From: Chloroflexi bacterium RBG_16_68_14
Lineage (GTDB): Bacteria > Chloroflexota > Dehalococcoidia > DSTF01 > RBG-16-68-14
Reading direction: 5' to 3'
Assembly: GCA_001796995.1 (NCBI GenBank)
Contig: MGOB01000041.1
Span: 17,588-55,638, forward strand
DNA length: 38,051 nucleotides
Every line of letters begins with the position of its first letter. Position 1 is the first letter of the stretch. The notes under the pieces were generated by a model. That model saw only the letters and a list, made by a program, of their open reading frames with translations, was not told where the DNA came from and ran no database searches. Of this stretch, positions 6,532 through 14,665 are shown in pieces. The translations under genes were made by a program, and so were the position numbers.

Positions 6532-7689
6532 CTACGGGTCCCCGCCTGGGATGACGTGGATCGCGTCCCGCCGAATGGAGACCGTGACCTCCTTGCGCCG
6601 GTCGAGCCCCAGACGGAAGTAGACGTAGCCGGGCAGCTCGATCTCCAGGTCGTAGTGGGCGGGCCCGTCGTCCGCCGAGGGCTGACAGTCCGTGACTGCC
6701 GGCCCGCCGCCCACCAGGCCAGCTCCCGAAGGGGCGAGGCGGAGGAAGAGGCGGTAGGTCTCCGCCTGGATGCGCTCCTCCACGATGCAGCCGTGCAGAG
6801 TATTCTGCCGCGTCTCCGAGGGCGGCCGGTCGAGCCGGAAGATCATGATCTGGGTGGGCCGGATGCAGACGTCCACGGGCGTCTCGGCGGTCAGGGGCCG
6901 TGGCGGCGCCTCCAGCACGTGGCCCCGCCAGGCGATGTGGAGCGCCTCTTCGTCGGCGGAGAGCACGGTGCCCCGCAGCACGTTGCGCGTCCGCACGAAC
7001 TCGGCCACCCGGCGGCTGATGGGCCGGTAGAAGACCTCCTCCCGCGGGCCCTCCTGGAGCACCCGCCCGCCGTCCATGACGGCCATGCGCTGGCCCAGCA
7101 GGAAGGCGTCCTCCAGGTCGTGCGTGACGACCACGGTGGTGACGCCGGCCCGGCGGTGGAGCGCCAGCAGCTCCTCGCGCAGGCCGCCCCGGATGCCGCT
7201 GTCTAACGAGGAGAAGGGCTCGTCCAGGAGGAGGACGTCCGGCCGGAAGGCGAGGGCGCGGGCCAGCGCCACCCGCTGCTGCTGGCCGCCGGAGAGCTCT
7301 CGCGGGCGGCGACTCTCCAGGCCCGCCAGCGCCATCAGCTCCACCATCTCGCGCACCCGGGCCGCTCGCTGCGCCGGCGGCAGGTCGCGCAGCCCGTAGG
7401 CGATGTTCTCCTCGACGGTGAGGTGGGGGAAGAGGGCGTAGTTCTGGGGGACGTAGCCCACCCGGCGCGCCTGGGGTGGCAGGTTCACGCCGGCGTCGCT
7501 GTCGAAGAGGGTACGGGCGTCGGCGACGATGCGCCCGGCATCGGGCCGGACGATGCCGGCGATGCACTGGAGGGTGAGGCTCTTGCCCGACCCCGAAGGG
7601 CCGAAGAGGACGGTCATCTCCTGGGCGGCGCGGAAGGCGGCGTCGAGCTGGAAGCCACCGAGCCGACGCTGGACGCGGACATCAAGCAC
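6532..7689 (-). CDS. modC: Molybdate ABC transporter ATP-binding protein ModC
   Basis: A 385-residue ABC ATPase. Walker A is GPSGSGKS (residues 30-37), the signature is LSGGQQQR, Walker B is VLLLDEPFSSLD, and the switch His lies in VVVTHDLEDA. The region after about 230 (TRNVLRGTV..., VCIRPTQIMI) resembles the C-terminal TOBE-like regulatory domain of molybdate/tungstate importers, which binds oxyanion and inhibits transport when metal is plentiful. It overlaps modB by 8 nt and ends the operon. Tungstate rather than molybdate remains possible. Confidence 0.9.
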   Translation of the reverse strand: MLDVRVQRRLGGFQLDAAFRAAQEMTVLFGPSGSGKSLTLQCIAGIVRPDAGRIVADARTLFDSDAGVNLPPQARRVGYVPQNYALFPHLTVEENIAYGLRDLPPAQRAARVREMVELMALAGLESRRPRELSGGQQQRVALARALAFRPDVLLLDEPFSSLDSGIRGGLREELLALHRRAGVTTVVVTHDLEDAFLLGQRMAVMDGGRVLQEGPREEVFYRPISRRVAEFVRTRNVLRGTVLSADEEALHIAWRGHVLEAPPRPLTAETPVDVCIRPTQIMIFRLDRPPSETRQNTLHGCIVEERIQAETYRLFLRLAPSGAGLVGGGPAVTDCQPSADDGPAHYDLEIELPGYVYFRLGLDRRKEVTVSIRRDAIHVIPGGDP

Positions 7690-8512
7690 GGCTGCCTCCA
7701 GGGCTCCAGCCCAGCAGCAGCTTGGAGACCAGGAGCACGGCGAAGGAGAGCACCACCAGCACCGCTGCCAGCACCAGCGCCGCCGTGGTGTCCTCGGTCA
7801 GGGCGGTGTAGATGGCCAGGGGCATGGTCTGGGTGCGGCCGGGCGTGTTGCCCGCGAACATCAGGGTCGCGCCGAACTCTCCCAGGGCGCGGGCCCAGGC
7901 CATGACCGCGCCCCCGAGGAGGGCGGGCCGGGCCAGCGGGGCCGTCACCCGCAGGAAGGTCTCCAGCCGTGACCGGCCCAGCGTGGCTGACACCCGCTCC
8001 AGCTCCTGGTCGACCGCCTCGAAGCCGGCCTTGGCCGCCTTCACGTAGAACGGCGAGGCGACGAACACCTGGGCCAGTACCACCGCCGCCGTGGTGAAGG
8101 CGACCTGCAACCCTAGCGCGTCCAGCGCGTCTCCCAGGAGCCCCTCCCGTCCGAAAGCCATGAGCAGGGCGATGCCCGCCACCGCCGGCGGCAGCACCAT
8201 AGGCAGGTCTAGCAGGGTATCGATGACGTCGCGGCCCGGGAAGCGGCGCCGGGCCAGCAGCAGGGCCGTTGGCGTGCCGAGGGCCAGGATCACCCCCAGG
8301 CTGATAGCGGTGGTGATGAAGCTGAGGCGCAGCGCCTCGGTGACCACCGGGCGGTTCAGGTAGTCGCGCAGGTCATCCTGGGGCAGCACCCGGACGAAGA
8401 TGGCGACCAGGGGCAGCAGGAGGAAGAGGACCAGGGCCATCGCGGCAATACCGAGCGCCACGGCGTCAGCCGCCGGTCGCCGGATGGGCCCCCGAAGCGT
8501 GAGCGCTGGCAT
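7682..8512 (-). CDS. modB: Molybdate ABC transporter permease ModB
   Basis: A 276-residue membrane permease with about six helices. The cytoplasmic coupling loop around EAVDQELERVSATLGRSRLETFLRVTAP carries the EAA-type motif (the ..G.......) that docks with ModC. ARALGEFGATLMFAGN near the C-terminus is typical of ModB/WtpB/CysT permeases. The start is 4 nt after the modA stop and the end overlaps modC, so the three are translated as one unit. Confidence 0.9.
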   Translation of the reverse strand: MPALTLRGPIRRPAADAVALGIAAMALVLFLLLPLVAIFVRVLPQDDLRDYLNRPVVTEALRLSFITTAISLGVILALGTPTALLLARRRFPGRDVIDTLLDLPMVLPPAVAGIALLMAFGREGLLGDALDALGLQVAFTTAAVVLAQVFVASPFYVKAAKAGFEAVDQELERVSATLGRSRLETFLRVTAPLARPALLGGAVMAWARALGEFGATLMFAGNTPGRTQTMPLAIYTALTEDTTAALVLAAVLVVLSFAVLLVSKLLLGWSPGGSRA

Positions 8513-8516
8513 CAGC

Positions 8517-9293
8517 TCATTGTACCCCCAGGAAGCCGTACTTCACGAAGATGCGCTGCCCGCGCTCGGACAGCAGGAAGTCGATGAAGGCGCGGGCGCG
8601 CTCGAGGTTGCCCGTCCCGCTGAGCAGGGCGACGAGGTAGCGGATGTCCGGCTGGTAGGCATCGGGGATAGGGATGACGGTGGCGCCCTCGCGTCGCAGG
8701 CGGGGGGAGTCGGTCTCGTAGACGATGGCGGCGTCCGCCTCCCCCAGCTCCACCTTGCCCGCGACGGCCTCTGCGTTCTCCTCCTGAGACACCACGTTCG
8801 CCTCCACTCGTTGGGCGAAGTCGGCGCCGAAGGTCTCGCTCATCGCCGCCAGCGCCTGGCGCGTGTACGCGCCCAGCGGCACCCCCTGGTCCGCCCAGAC
8901 CAGGCGCAGCCCGGACGCCGCCAGCCCTTCCAAGGTCTGGATGTCCCCCGGGTTCCCTCCCGCCACAGCGACTACCAATCGGTTGCGGGCGAAGACTACC
9001 GGCTCGCCGACGAGGAGCTCCGCGTCCTGGGCGAGCTGCATCTGGCGCTCGTCCGCGGAGACGAAAACGCTCGCCTCCGCTCCCTGCTCAAGCTGGAACC
9101 GGAGGCGCTGAGAGCCGGCGAAGTTGAAGGAGAGGTCGACGTCGGGATGCTTCTCTTCGAAGGCGAGGGCGATCTCCTCCAGCGGCCCGCGGAGGGAGGC
9201 GGCGGCGAAGACGGTGAGGTCGCCGCCGCCGCCCCAGCCCGCCGCGACCGCTGCCAGCAGGACGGCGTTCAGACCGAGGACCGCGAGGCGCAT
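8517..9293 (-). CDS. modA: Molybdate-binding periplasmic protein ModA
   Basis: A 258-residue solute-binding protein with an N-terminal hydrophobic signal (residues about 3-18) lacking a lipobox Cys. TVFAAASLRGPLEEIALAFE, SFNFAGSQRLRFQLEQGA and VSADERQM are the classic oxyanion-binding segments of ModA. ANVVSQEENAEAV and DAAIVYETD are the later conserved blocks. It is the first gene of modABC and lies 91 bp after an acyl-CoA dehydrogenase on the same strand, so read-through from that DosR-box promoter is possible. It supplies metal for the molybdoenzymes at 22-36 kb. Confidence 0.9.
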   Translation of the reverse strand: MRLAVLGLNAVLLAAVAAGWGGGGDLTVFAAASLRGPLEEIALAFEEKHPDVDLSFNFAGSQRLRFQLEQGAEASVFVSADERQMQLAQDAELLVGEPVVFARNRLVVAVAGGNPGDIQTLEGLAASGLRLVWADQGVPLGAYTRQALAAMSETFGADFAQRVEANVVSQEENAEAVAGKVELGEADAAIVYETDSPRLRREGATVIPIPDAYQPDIRYLVALLSGTGNLERARAFIDFLLSERGQRIFVKYGFLGVQ

Positions 9294-9384
9294 CCGCTAA
9301 CCAGCCGGGGAGGCAGGACGGTGGGAACCACAGCCTGTCGGCGATTTGCCTCTGCCCCGCTTCCGGGTCCGGCGCGCTCCTTCC

Positions 9385-10662
9385 CTAGAACACCACGTCC
9401 CCGCGCAGGAGCTGCCGGGCGATGGTGCGGCGCTGGATCTCCGAGGTGCCGTCCGGGATCCGCAGCGTCCGGGCGATGCGGAACCCTTCGTGGAACGGGA
9501 GCTCGTTGGAGAGGCCCATGCCGCCGTGGATCTGGATGGCCCGGTCCAGCACCCGCTCCGCCCCCTCCACGGAATAGGCCTTGGCGATGCTGATCTCCTT
9601 CACCGGCAGGCGGCCCGTCGTCGGGAAGGCATCGACCAGCTCCGCTGTCCTGACCACCGTCTGCTTCGCCGTGAAGATGTCGATGGCGCATTCGGCCAGC
9701 ATGAACTGGATCGCCTGGTGCTCCGACAGCGTCACGCCGAAGGTCTTGCGCTGCTTCGCATACTCCAGGGAGCGGTCGAGCGCCCACTCCGCCATGCCCA
9801 CACAGCCGGCGGCGATGCTGAGCCGCCCCTCGGAGATGCCCAGCATGCCGATCTGGAAGCCCTGGTCCACCTGACCCATGATGCGCTCGTTGGGGACGCG
9901 CACCTCGTCCAGGGAGATGGAGCCGCAGTCGCTGCCCATGTGGCCCATGATGGGGAGCACCTTCTCCGCCTGGTAGCCCGGGGACTGGGCGTCCACCAGG
10001 AAGCAGGTGATGCCGCCCTTGTGCTGGGCGACCAACTCCGGGTCGGTGACGGCGAAGACCGCCGCGTGCTCGGCGTAAGGAGAGTTAGTGATCCACTGCT
10101 TGGTGCCGCTGATCACCCACTCGTCGCCGTCCCGGCGGGCCTTGCACTTGAGTCCCCACGCATCGGAGCCGGCGTCCGGCTCGGTGAGGGCGAAGCAGAT
10201 GGTCTTCTCCCCCGCCAGGAGCGATGGCAGGACCTGCTGCCGGACCGCCTCGCCCGCGCTGAGGAACATGTGGGAAGGGCCGTCCACGAAGCTGGCGATC
10301 AGGGTCATGGTCAGGAAGGCGTTGGACCAGCCGATGAGCAGCCGGCCGGGCCCGTACCGGCGCTCGATGGCCTCCAGGACCAGCACCCCCACACTGGAGG
10401 GAAGGCCCCCGCCGCCGATCTCCTCCGGCGCCAGCATGGCGTAGAAGCCGGCTGCCGCCGACTTGCGCCGGATGTTCCGCCTCGCCTCCGCGATCTCGTC
10501 CACCAGGCGCCCGTCGTCGCGGAAGAGCAGCCGCTCGTCGGCGAGGATCTTCCGGTACTGCTCCTCCAGGGGCAGCACCTCCGACTCCACGAACGAATGG
10601 ATGCCCTCGATGATGCCCTTGGCGAGCGCCTCCGTGTCCTCTCGGGATGTTGCCGTCGTCAT
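9385..10662 (-). CDS. Acyl-CoA dehydrogenase family protein
   Basis: A 425-residue flavoprotein with the full fold: helical N-terminus, FAD-binding CFALTEPDAGSD and WITNSP, and a C-terminal helical domain with YAKQRKTFG and QIHGGMG. In the position of the catalytic Glu of medium-chain enzymes (YEGT), it has Asp404 in IPDGTSEIQR, as in some atypical family members. It should introduce a 2,3-double bond into an acyl-CoA or a similar substrate; the chain type cannot be told. It is divergent from a second, different acyl-CoA dehydrogenase across a box-rich control region. A good ribosome site (GGGAGG) precedes the ATG. Confidence 0.93.
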   Translation of the reverse strand: MTTATSREDTEALAKGIIEGIHSFVESEVLPLEEQYRKILADERLLFRDDGRLVDEIAEARRNIRRKSAAAGFYAMLAPEEIGGGGLPSSVGVLVLEAIERRYGPGRLLIGWSNAFLTMTLIASFVDGPSHMFLSAGEAVRQQVLPSLLAGEKTICFALTEPDAGSDAWGLKCKARRDGDEWVISGTKQWITNSPYAEHAAVFAVTDPELVAQHKGGITCFLVDAQSPGYQAEKVLPIMGHMGSDCGSISLDEVRVPNERIMGQVDQGFQIGMLGISEGRLSIAAGCVGMAEWALDRSLEYAKQRKTFGVTLSEHQAIQFMLAECAIDIFTAKQTVVRTAELVDAFPTTGRLPVKEISIAKAYSVEGAERVLDRAIQIHGGMGLSNELPFHEGFRIARTLRIPDGTSEIQRRTIARQLLRGDVVF

Positions 10663-10707
10663 GTCAAACCTCCCGGCCGAGCCCGCTCAGGCAGGCTCTC
10701 CACCGAC

Positions 10708-10771
10708 ATTGTACACGGCTTCACAGGCGAAAGAGGAGCCGTTTGGCACAAAGCAGGGGGACATTTGGGCT
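10708..10771 (-). promoter_or_regulatory. Predicted DosR-box promoter of the leftward acyl-CoA dehydrogenase
   Basis: On the minus strand the -10 TACAAT (10713 to 10708) has no -35 match. Instead GAGCCGTTTGGCAC (10736-10749, 12/14) is centred about 42 bp before the expected start near 10701. A second, weaker box, GGGACATTTGGGCT (10758-10771, 11/14), has its centre 22 bp further upstream. A poor -35 plus a box at -42 is the arrangement expected for an activator-dependent promoter. Confidence 0.5.
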
Positions 10772-10785
10772 GTCCTTGTGACGGG

Positions 10786-10873
10786 GGGCGGTTCGGCGTA
10801 TCCTTTGGGCGGAAGGGCGCCGCCGGGGAGCGCTCCGCCTTCGGTGGGCGGTGGAGCTTGGGCCGTTCGGCCC
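10786..10873. promoter_or_regulatory. Further DosR-like boxes in the divergent acyl-CoA dehydrogenase control region
   Basis: The 363-bp interval 10663-11025 has no convincing gene. Besides the leftward promoter it contains GGGCGGTTCGGCGT (10786-10799, 11/14) and GGGCCGTTCGGCCC (10860-10873, perfect). The perfect copy lies 153 bp before the rightward gene at 11026, so the rightward start is either distal or unresolved. Nothing else recognisable is seen up to the ribosome site GGAGGAGG at about 11011-11018. Confidence 0.5.
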
Positions 10874-11025
10874 TGGACAAAGAGGCGCCTCGGCACTGGA
10901 GAGCGCCCGTCGCAGGGAAGTAGGCTGCACCCGTTCAGCCTCGGCCCCGCTGGCCGTCGTAGGCGGTCCGGCGGGCAGTTGTTGCGCTGGTATCCGTCGG
11001 GAAACTTACTGGAGGAGGACGTTCG

Positions 11026-12222
11026 ATGGTGGATTTCTCTCTGCCTGAAGAGATCGAGAAGATGCGCGAGATGACGCGGGAGTTCGCCCGGCAGGAGGTG
11101 CGCCCTGCGGGCATCGAGTTGGACCGCATCCCGGAGCCAGAGAAGGCGTACACCAGCGACACCATGCGGCGGGTGCTCTCACGGGCGTACGAGGTCGGCT
11201 TCCACAAGATGAACCTCCCCAAGGAAGTCGGCGGCCTGGGCGCGCCGCCCATGGCCAACATCGTCGTGCAGGAGGAGCTGGCGGTGGGCGATGGCGGCAT
11301 CGCCAGCCACCTCTTGGTGGCGCCCATGATCGCCGGGCGCGCCGCCATGGGCGGCAATATGCACCCGTTCTACAAGGAGTACCTGGACGCCTTCATCAAC
11401 GACACCAAGGGCGAGCACAGCGGCGCCTGGGCCATCACCGAGCCGAACCACGGCTCGGACCTCTTCGAGTTCGGGCAGCCCGAGATCCAGATGGATACCA
11501 GAGCGGTCAAGGACGGGGACGACTACGTGGTCAACGGCCACAAGTCGGCCTTCGTCAGCAACGGCTGGCTGGCGGACGGCTACCTCCTCATGGTGAACGT
11601 GGACCCCAGCCAGGGCATGGAGGGCACGGCCACCTTCGCCATCCCAGGGAACCTCCCGGGCATCACGCGCGGCAAGCCGCTGAACAAGCTGGGTCTGCGC
11701 GCCCTCAACCAGTCGGAGGTCTTCTTCGATGACGTCCGCATCTCTCCGGAGTTCCTGATGCTGCCGCCGGGGCCGGGCTACAAGATGATGCTGGAGCGGA
11801 TGGTGACGAGCGGCAACACGGCGGTGGGGATCATCGCCGTGGGCGTGGCCCGCGCCGCCTACGAGGAGGCGCTGGCCTACGCGAGACAGCGCGTCCAAGG
11901 CGGCAAGGTCATCTTCGAGCATCAAGCCATCAAGCTGAAGCTCTTCAACGCCTACCGCCAGATCGAGGCGGCGCGGGCGCTCCTCTGGAAGTCCGCTTGG
12001 CAGATCAGCATCGGCCAGCCCCACCTGCCCACCGCCATGGCCGCCCGCACCGTGGCCAGCGACATGGCGATGCAGGTCACCGCCGACATGGTGCAGATCT
12101 TCGGCGGCTACGGCATCTCCAAGGAGCACCCGGTGGAGAAGTTCTACCGCGACGCCAAGTTGCTCCAGATCATGGACGGCACCAACGAGCTGGTCTCGCT
12201 CAAGGCGGCGGACTATCTGTAG
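11026..12222 (+). CDS. Acyl-CoA dehydrogenase family protein
   Basis: A 398-residue flavoprotein with the family blocks WAITEPNHGSDL (FAD/substrate site), KLGLRALNQSEVFFDDV, YARQRVQGG and QIFGGYG. As in the divergent paralogue, the catalytic-Glu position holds Asp (Asp384 in IMDGTNEL). N-terminal and C-terminal sequences differ strongly between the two, so they are distinct subfamilies with probably different substrates. It is followed after 134 bp by an iron-sulfur protein that could pass its electrons to the quinone pool. Confidence 0.93.
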   Translation: MVDFSLPEEIEKMREMTREFARQEVRPAGIELDRIPEPEKAYTSDTMRRVLSRAYEVGFHKMNLPKEVGGLGAPPMANIVVQEELAVGDGGIASHLLVAPMIAGRAAMGGNMHPFYKEYLDAFINDTKGEHSGAWAITEPNHGSDLFEFGQPEIQMDTRAVKDGDDYVVNGHKSAFVSNGWLADGYLLMVNVDPSQGMEGTATFAIPGNLPGITRGKPLNKLGLRALNQSEVFFDDVRISPEFLMLPPGPGYKMMLERMVTSGNTAVGIIAVGVARAAYEEALAYARQRVQGGKVIFEHQAIKLKLFNAYRQIEAARALLWKSAWQISIGQPHLPTAMAARTVASDMAMQVTADMVQIFGGYGISKEHPVEKFYRDAKLLQIMDGTNELVSLKAADYL

Positions 12223-12356
12223 AGGATCTCTAAGGGTGGTGGGCGTGGCCCGAGGAACGCCACAGGTTGCCCGCCGGCGCCTCGCTTCGCGTTGGCCTGG
12301 TGGCCGAGATGTGGGCCTCTACCTCGGCCCAGCGTGAGGGCGGCTGAGAAGGTGGG

Positions 12357-13604
12357 ATGACGAGCGCCCTGAGAAGCTATCTCGATACGCAGCGGCAGGA
12401 GATCCTCGGCCGCTGTACCGCCTGCGGCGACTGCTTCCAGGTCTGCCCTATCGTCTCTCTCACGCCCCTGAAGGGCGCCTCGCCCGAGGGGGTGGTGACG
12501 GGCGTGCTGGAGGCGCTGCGGGGCAAGCCCGCGCCCGGTGAGGCTGTCGCATGGGCCGAGGCCTGCACCCGCTGCGGCCTCTGCATCGAGCGCTGTCCGG
12601 AGGGGGTGAACCCGCGCAAGATGCTGGCCCTCACCGAGGGCCTGGTCCATGAGGCCGCGGGCGCGCAGGCGGGCAGCCGGTTCTTCCGCCTCATGTCGCG
12701 GAACATCCGGCTCCTGAGCGGGCTCCAGCTCAGCCACCAGAACCTCGCCGGCATCCAGGGTCCGCCCCAGGACCAGGCGGACGTGGTCTTCTACGTCGGC
12801 TGCAACCTCCTCTCCACGCCCCACATCATCCTCAACGTGATGGAGTTGCTCAGCGCCCTCGGGGTCGATTACCGGGTCGCCGGCGGGACCGGCTACTGCT
12901 GTGGCGTGATCCACTTCGTCGGCGGGGAGCTGGAGGCCACGGGAAAGGTCACGGGCCACCTATTCTCCAAGCTGGCCGCCTTCCGGCCCCGGACCGTCCT
13001 CACCTGGTGCCCCACCTGCGAGATGTTCCTGGGCGAGACCATGGCCGGATTGGGGCAGCACGAGTTCGAGCTCCAGCACGTCACCGATTTCCTGGTGGCC
13101 CACCTGGATGTCCTGAAGGAGCGAATGTCGAAACCCATACCCCGGCGCGTCGCCGTCCACGGCCACGGCGGCCTGCCCCACATCAGCGACAACGTGCGGC
13201 GGCTCCTCGGCGCCATCCCCGAGCTCGATCTGGTCGAGCTCCACGACGGCGGTGAGCTGGGGTATAGCTGCAACGTGGGCGGCCTGCTGCGGGTGCCCAG
13301 CCTTCAGGCGGAGGTGCAGGCCGCGGTCTGGCAGCAGGCCCGGGCCATCGGCGCCGACGAGCTGGTGGACCTCTACCACGGCTGCCACCGCCTCCTCTGG
13401 GACGAGGGGGGCCTGCGGGTCCGAAACTTCACCGACCTCCTGGTGGAGGCGATGGGCCTGCCCTCCCACGAGGACCGGTTCCAGCGCTACCGGGGGATGC
13501 CCGGCCCCCAGCAGGTGCTGGAGGCGGCCCGAGACCTGATGCGAGAGAACGCCATCGACCCGGCCCAGGTGGAGCGAGTGCTCCCGGCGCTGTTCCAGCG
13601 GTAG
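12357..13604 (+). CDS. HdrD/GlpC-like (Fe-S)-binding protein with CCG domains
   Basis: A 415-residue protein. Two [4Fe-4S] motifs lie at Cys20/23/26/30 and Cys70/73/76/80, followed by two cysteine-rich CCG repeats. The first keeps YVGCN, GYCCG and WCPTC. The second is degenerate: HGHGGLPH replaces the usual HxPCH, and only SCNVGG and YHGCHR remain. The family (HdrD, GlpC, LutA, DsrK) moves electrons between flavoproteins, quinones or thiols. Placed just after acyl-CoA dehydrogenase, it may serve as a link from electron-transfer flavoprotein to menaquinone, although no etfAB is in the window. AAGGTGGG precedes the ATG. Confidence 0.85.
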   Translation: MTSALRSYLDTQRQEILGRCTACGDCFQVCPIVSLTPLKGASPEGVVTGVLEALRGKPAPGEAVAWAEACTRCGLCIERCPEGVNPRKMLALTEGLVHEAAGAQAGSRFFRLMSRNIRLLSGLQLSHQNLAGIQGPPQDQADVVFYVGCNLLSTPHIILNVMELLSALGVDYRVAGGTGYCCGVIHFVGGELEATGKVTGHLFSKLAAFRPRTVLTWCPTCEMFLGETMAGLGQHEFELQHVTDFLVAHLDVLKERMSKPIPRRVAVHGHGGLPHISDNVRRLLGAIPELDLVELHDGGELGYSCNVGGLLRVPSLQAEVQAAVWQQARAIGADELVDLYHGCHRLLWDEGGLRVRNFTDLLVEAMGLPSHEDRFQRYRGMPGPQQVLEAARDLMRENAIDPAQVERVLPALFQR

Positions 13605-13695
13605 GAGGGCTCCCATGCCGCTAGCAGCTAGTGCCTATGCAACTTAATCCTCACCTACGCTGATGGCGAGCTGCCGGGCGGCTGTCTGAAGCTGT

Positions 13696-13753
13696 TCCCT
13701 CACCCCCGGCCCCTCTCCCTCGTCAACGAGGGAGAGGGGCCGGGGGTGAGGGA
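13696..13753. repeat. Perfect 27-bp inverted repeat (dispersed GC-rich repeat / bidirectional terminator)
   Basis: Left arm 13696-13722 and right arm 13727-13753 are exact complements around a TCAA loop. It sits in the 197-bp gap between convergent genes, where it can end both transcripts. The CCCTCACCCCCGGCCCCTC-type sequence resembles dispersed repeats common in high-GC environmental genomes, so it may be a non-autonomous mobile repeat. Confidence 0.8.
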
Positions 13754-13801
13754 GTGTCAATACCGCAGCATACTCAGCGCGGAAAAAAAGTTGGAGGGGC
13801 A

Positions 13802-14665
13802 TTAGCTCTCCTCGCCCGCAGCCTCCTGCTGCACCAGATGGGCGCGGCCGTCCTCTTCCTCCACCGTGATCCAGCGGCCCCGGATGGTGCGGCCGCTGGG
13901 GTCCACCTCGGCGCGCAGGGCGGCTAGCTCCTCCTCGGAGGGGAGGTCGAAGGTCTCTACCGATGGCGCCATGAGCGGCTTAAACTCCATCTGAGCCAGC
14001 ACGTCGTCGACGGTGGCCCAGGGGGCGACGGCAAGCAGGCGCATGCGGCGGCTCTCCTCGTCGAAGTCAAAGACGGCCATCTCCGTCACCACCCGCCAGG
14101 GGCCCGTGTCGGCTGGCAGGCCCGCTCGCTGGCGAGCATCGGGGCTGCCGTCCAGGAAGCCGGGCGAGGACATGAAGTCCAGCTTGTTGACGAACTTGCG
14201 CCCCTGCTGGCGGGTCATCAGGATGGTGCGCCAGCAGAGGGAGGCGATCTCGTTGGCGCCGCCCGGCCCGCCAAAGCGGCGCGCCGGCCGCTCGTACGCT
14301 GCCCCGACGAAGGTGGAGTTGAAGTTGCCGTACTGGTCCACCTGGACGGCGGCCAGCACGCCGTAGTCGATGTAGCCCAGCCCGGCGTGGAAGTCCACCG
14401 TGTTCATGTCGGTCCAGGCGACGGCCCGGTAGCCGGCGGCGCTGGACGCGATGAGGAAGGCCGGCGCCGGCATCTGGACGGCCGGCGCGATGGTGCCGTC
14501 CTCGACGACATAGGTGAGGTTAGGCGTGCGCAGGCGCTTCGACAGAAGCACGGCGATGAGGGGCGGCCCGCCGATGGCGACGAAGTACAGCCTCTCCTCC
14601 TCCATCATCCGGGCGGTGGTGCAGATGATCTGCTCCATGTCCGTGAAGGTGCGTGTCGTGCTCAT
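13802..14665 (-). CDS. CoA-transferase subunit B (family I, GctB-like)
   Basis: A 287-residue beta subunit. The ATG at 14665 is chosen because it overlaps the subunit A stop (ATGA); the frame stays open further upstream but there it is only a shadow of subunit A. TYVVEDGTIAP carries the Glu expected at the catalytic (S)ENG position of family I transferases. DYGVLAAVQVDQYGNFNST and GGANEIASL are conserved CoA-binding blocks. Together with subunit A it should move CoA between acids or, as in mycobacterial IpdAB, act as a ring hydrolase. It is likely to activate or process the degradation intermediates of this locus. Confidence 0.85.
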   Translation of the reverse strand: MSTTRTFTDMEQIICTTARMMEEERLYFVAIGGPPLIAVLLSKRLRTPNLTYVVEDGTIAPAVQMPAPAFLIASSAAGYRAVAWTDMNTVDFHAGLGYIDYGVLAAVQVDQYGNFNSTFVGAAYERPARRFGGPGGANEIASLCWRTILMTRQQGRKFVNKLDFMSSPGFLDGSPDARQRAGLPADTGPWRVVTEMAVFDFDEESRRMRLLAVAPWATVDDVLAQMEFKPLMAPSVETFDLPSEEELAALRAEVDPSGRTIRGRWITVEEEDGRAHLVQQEAAGEES

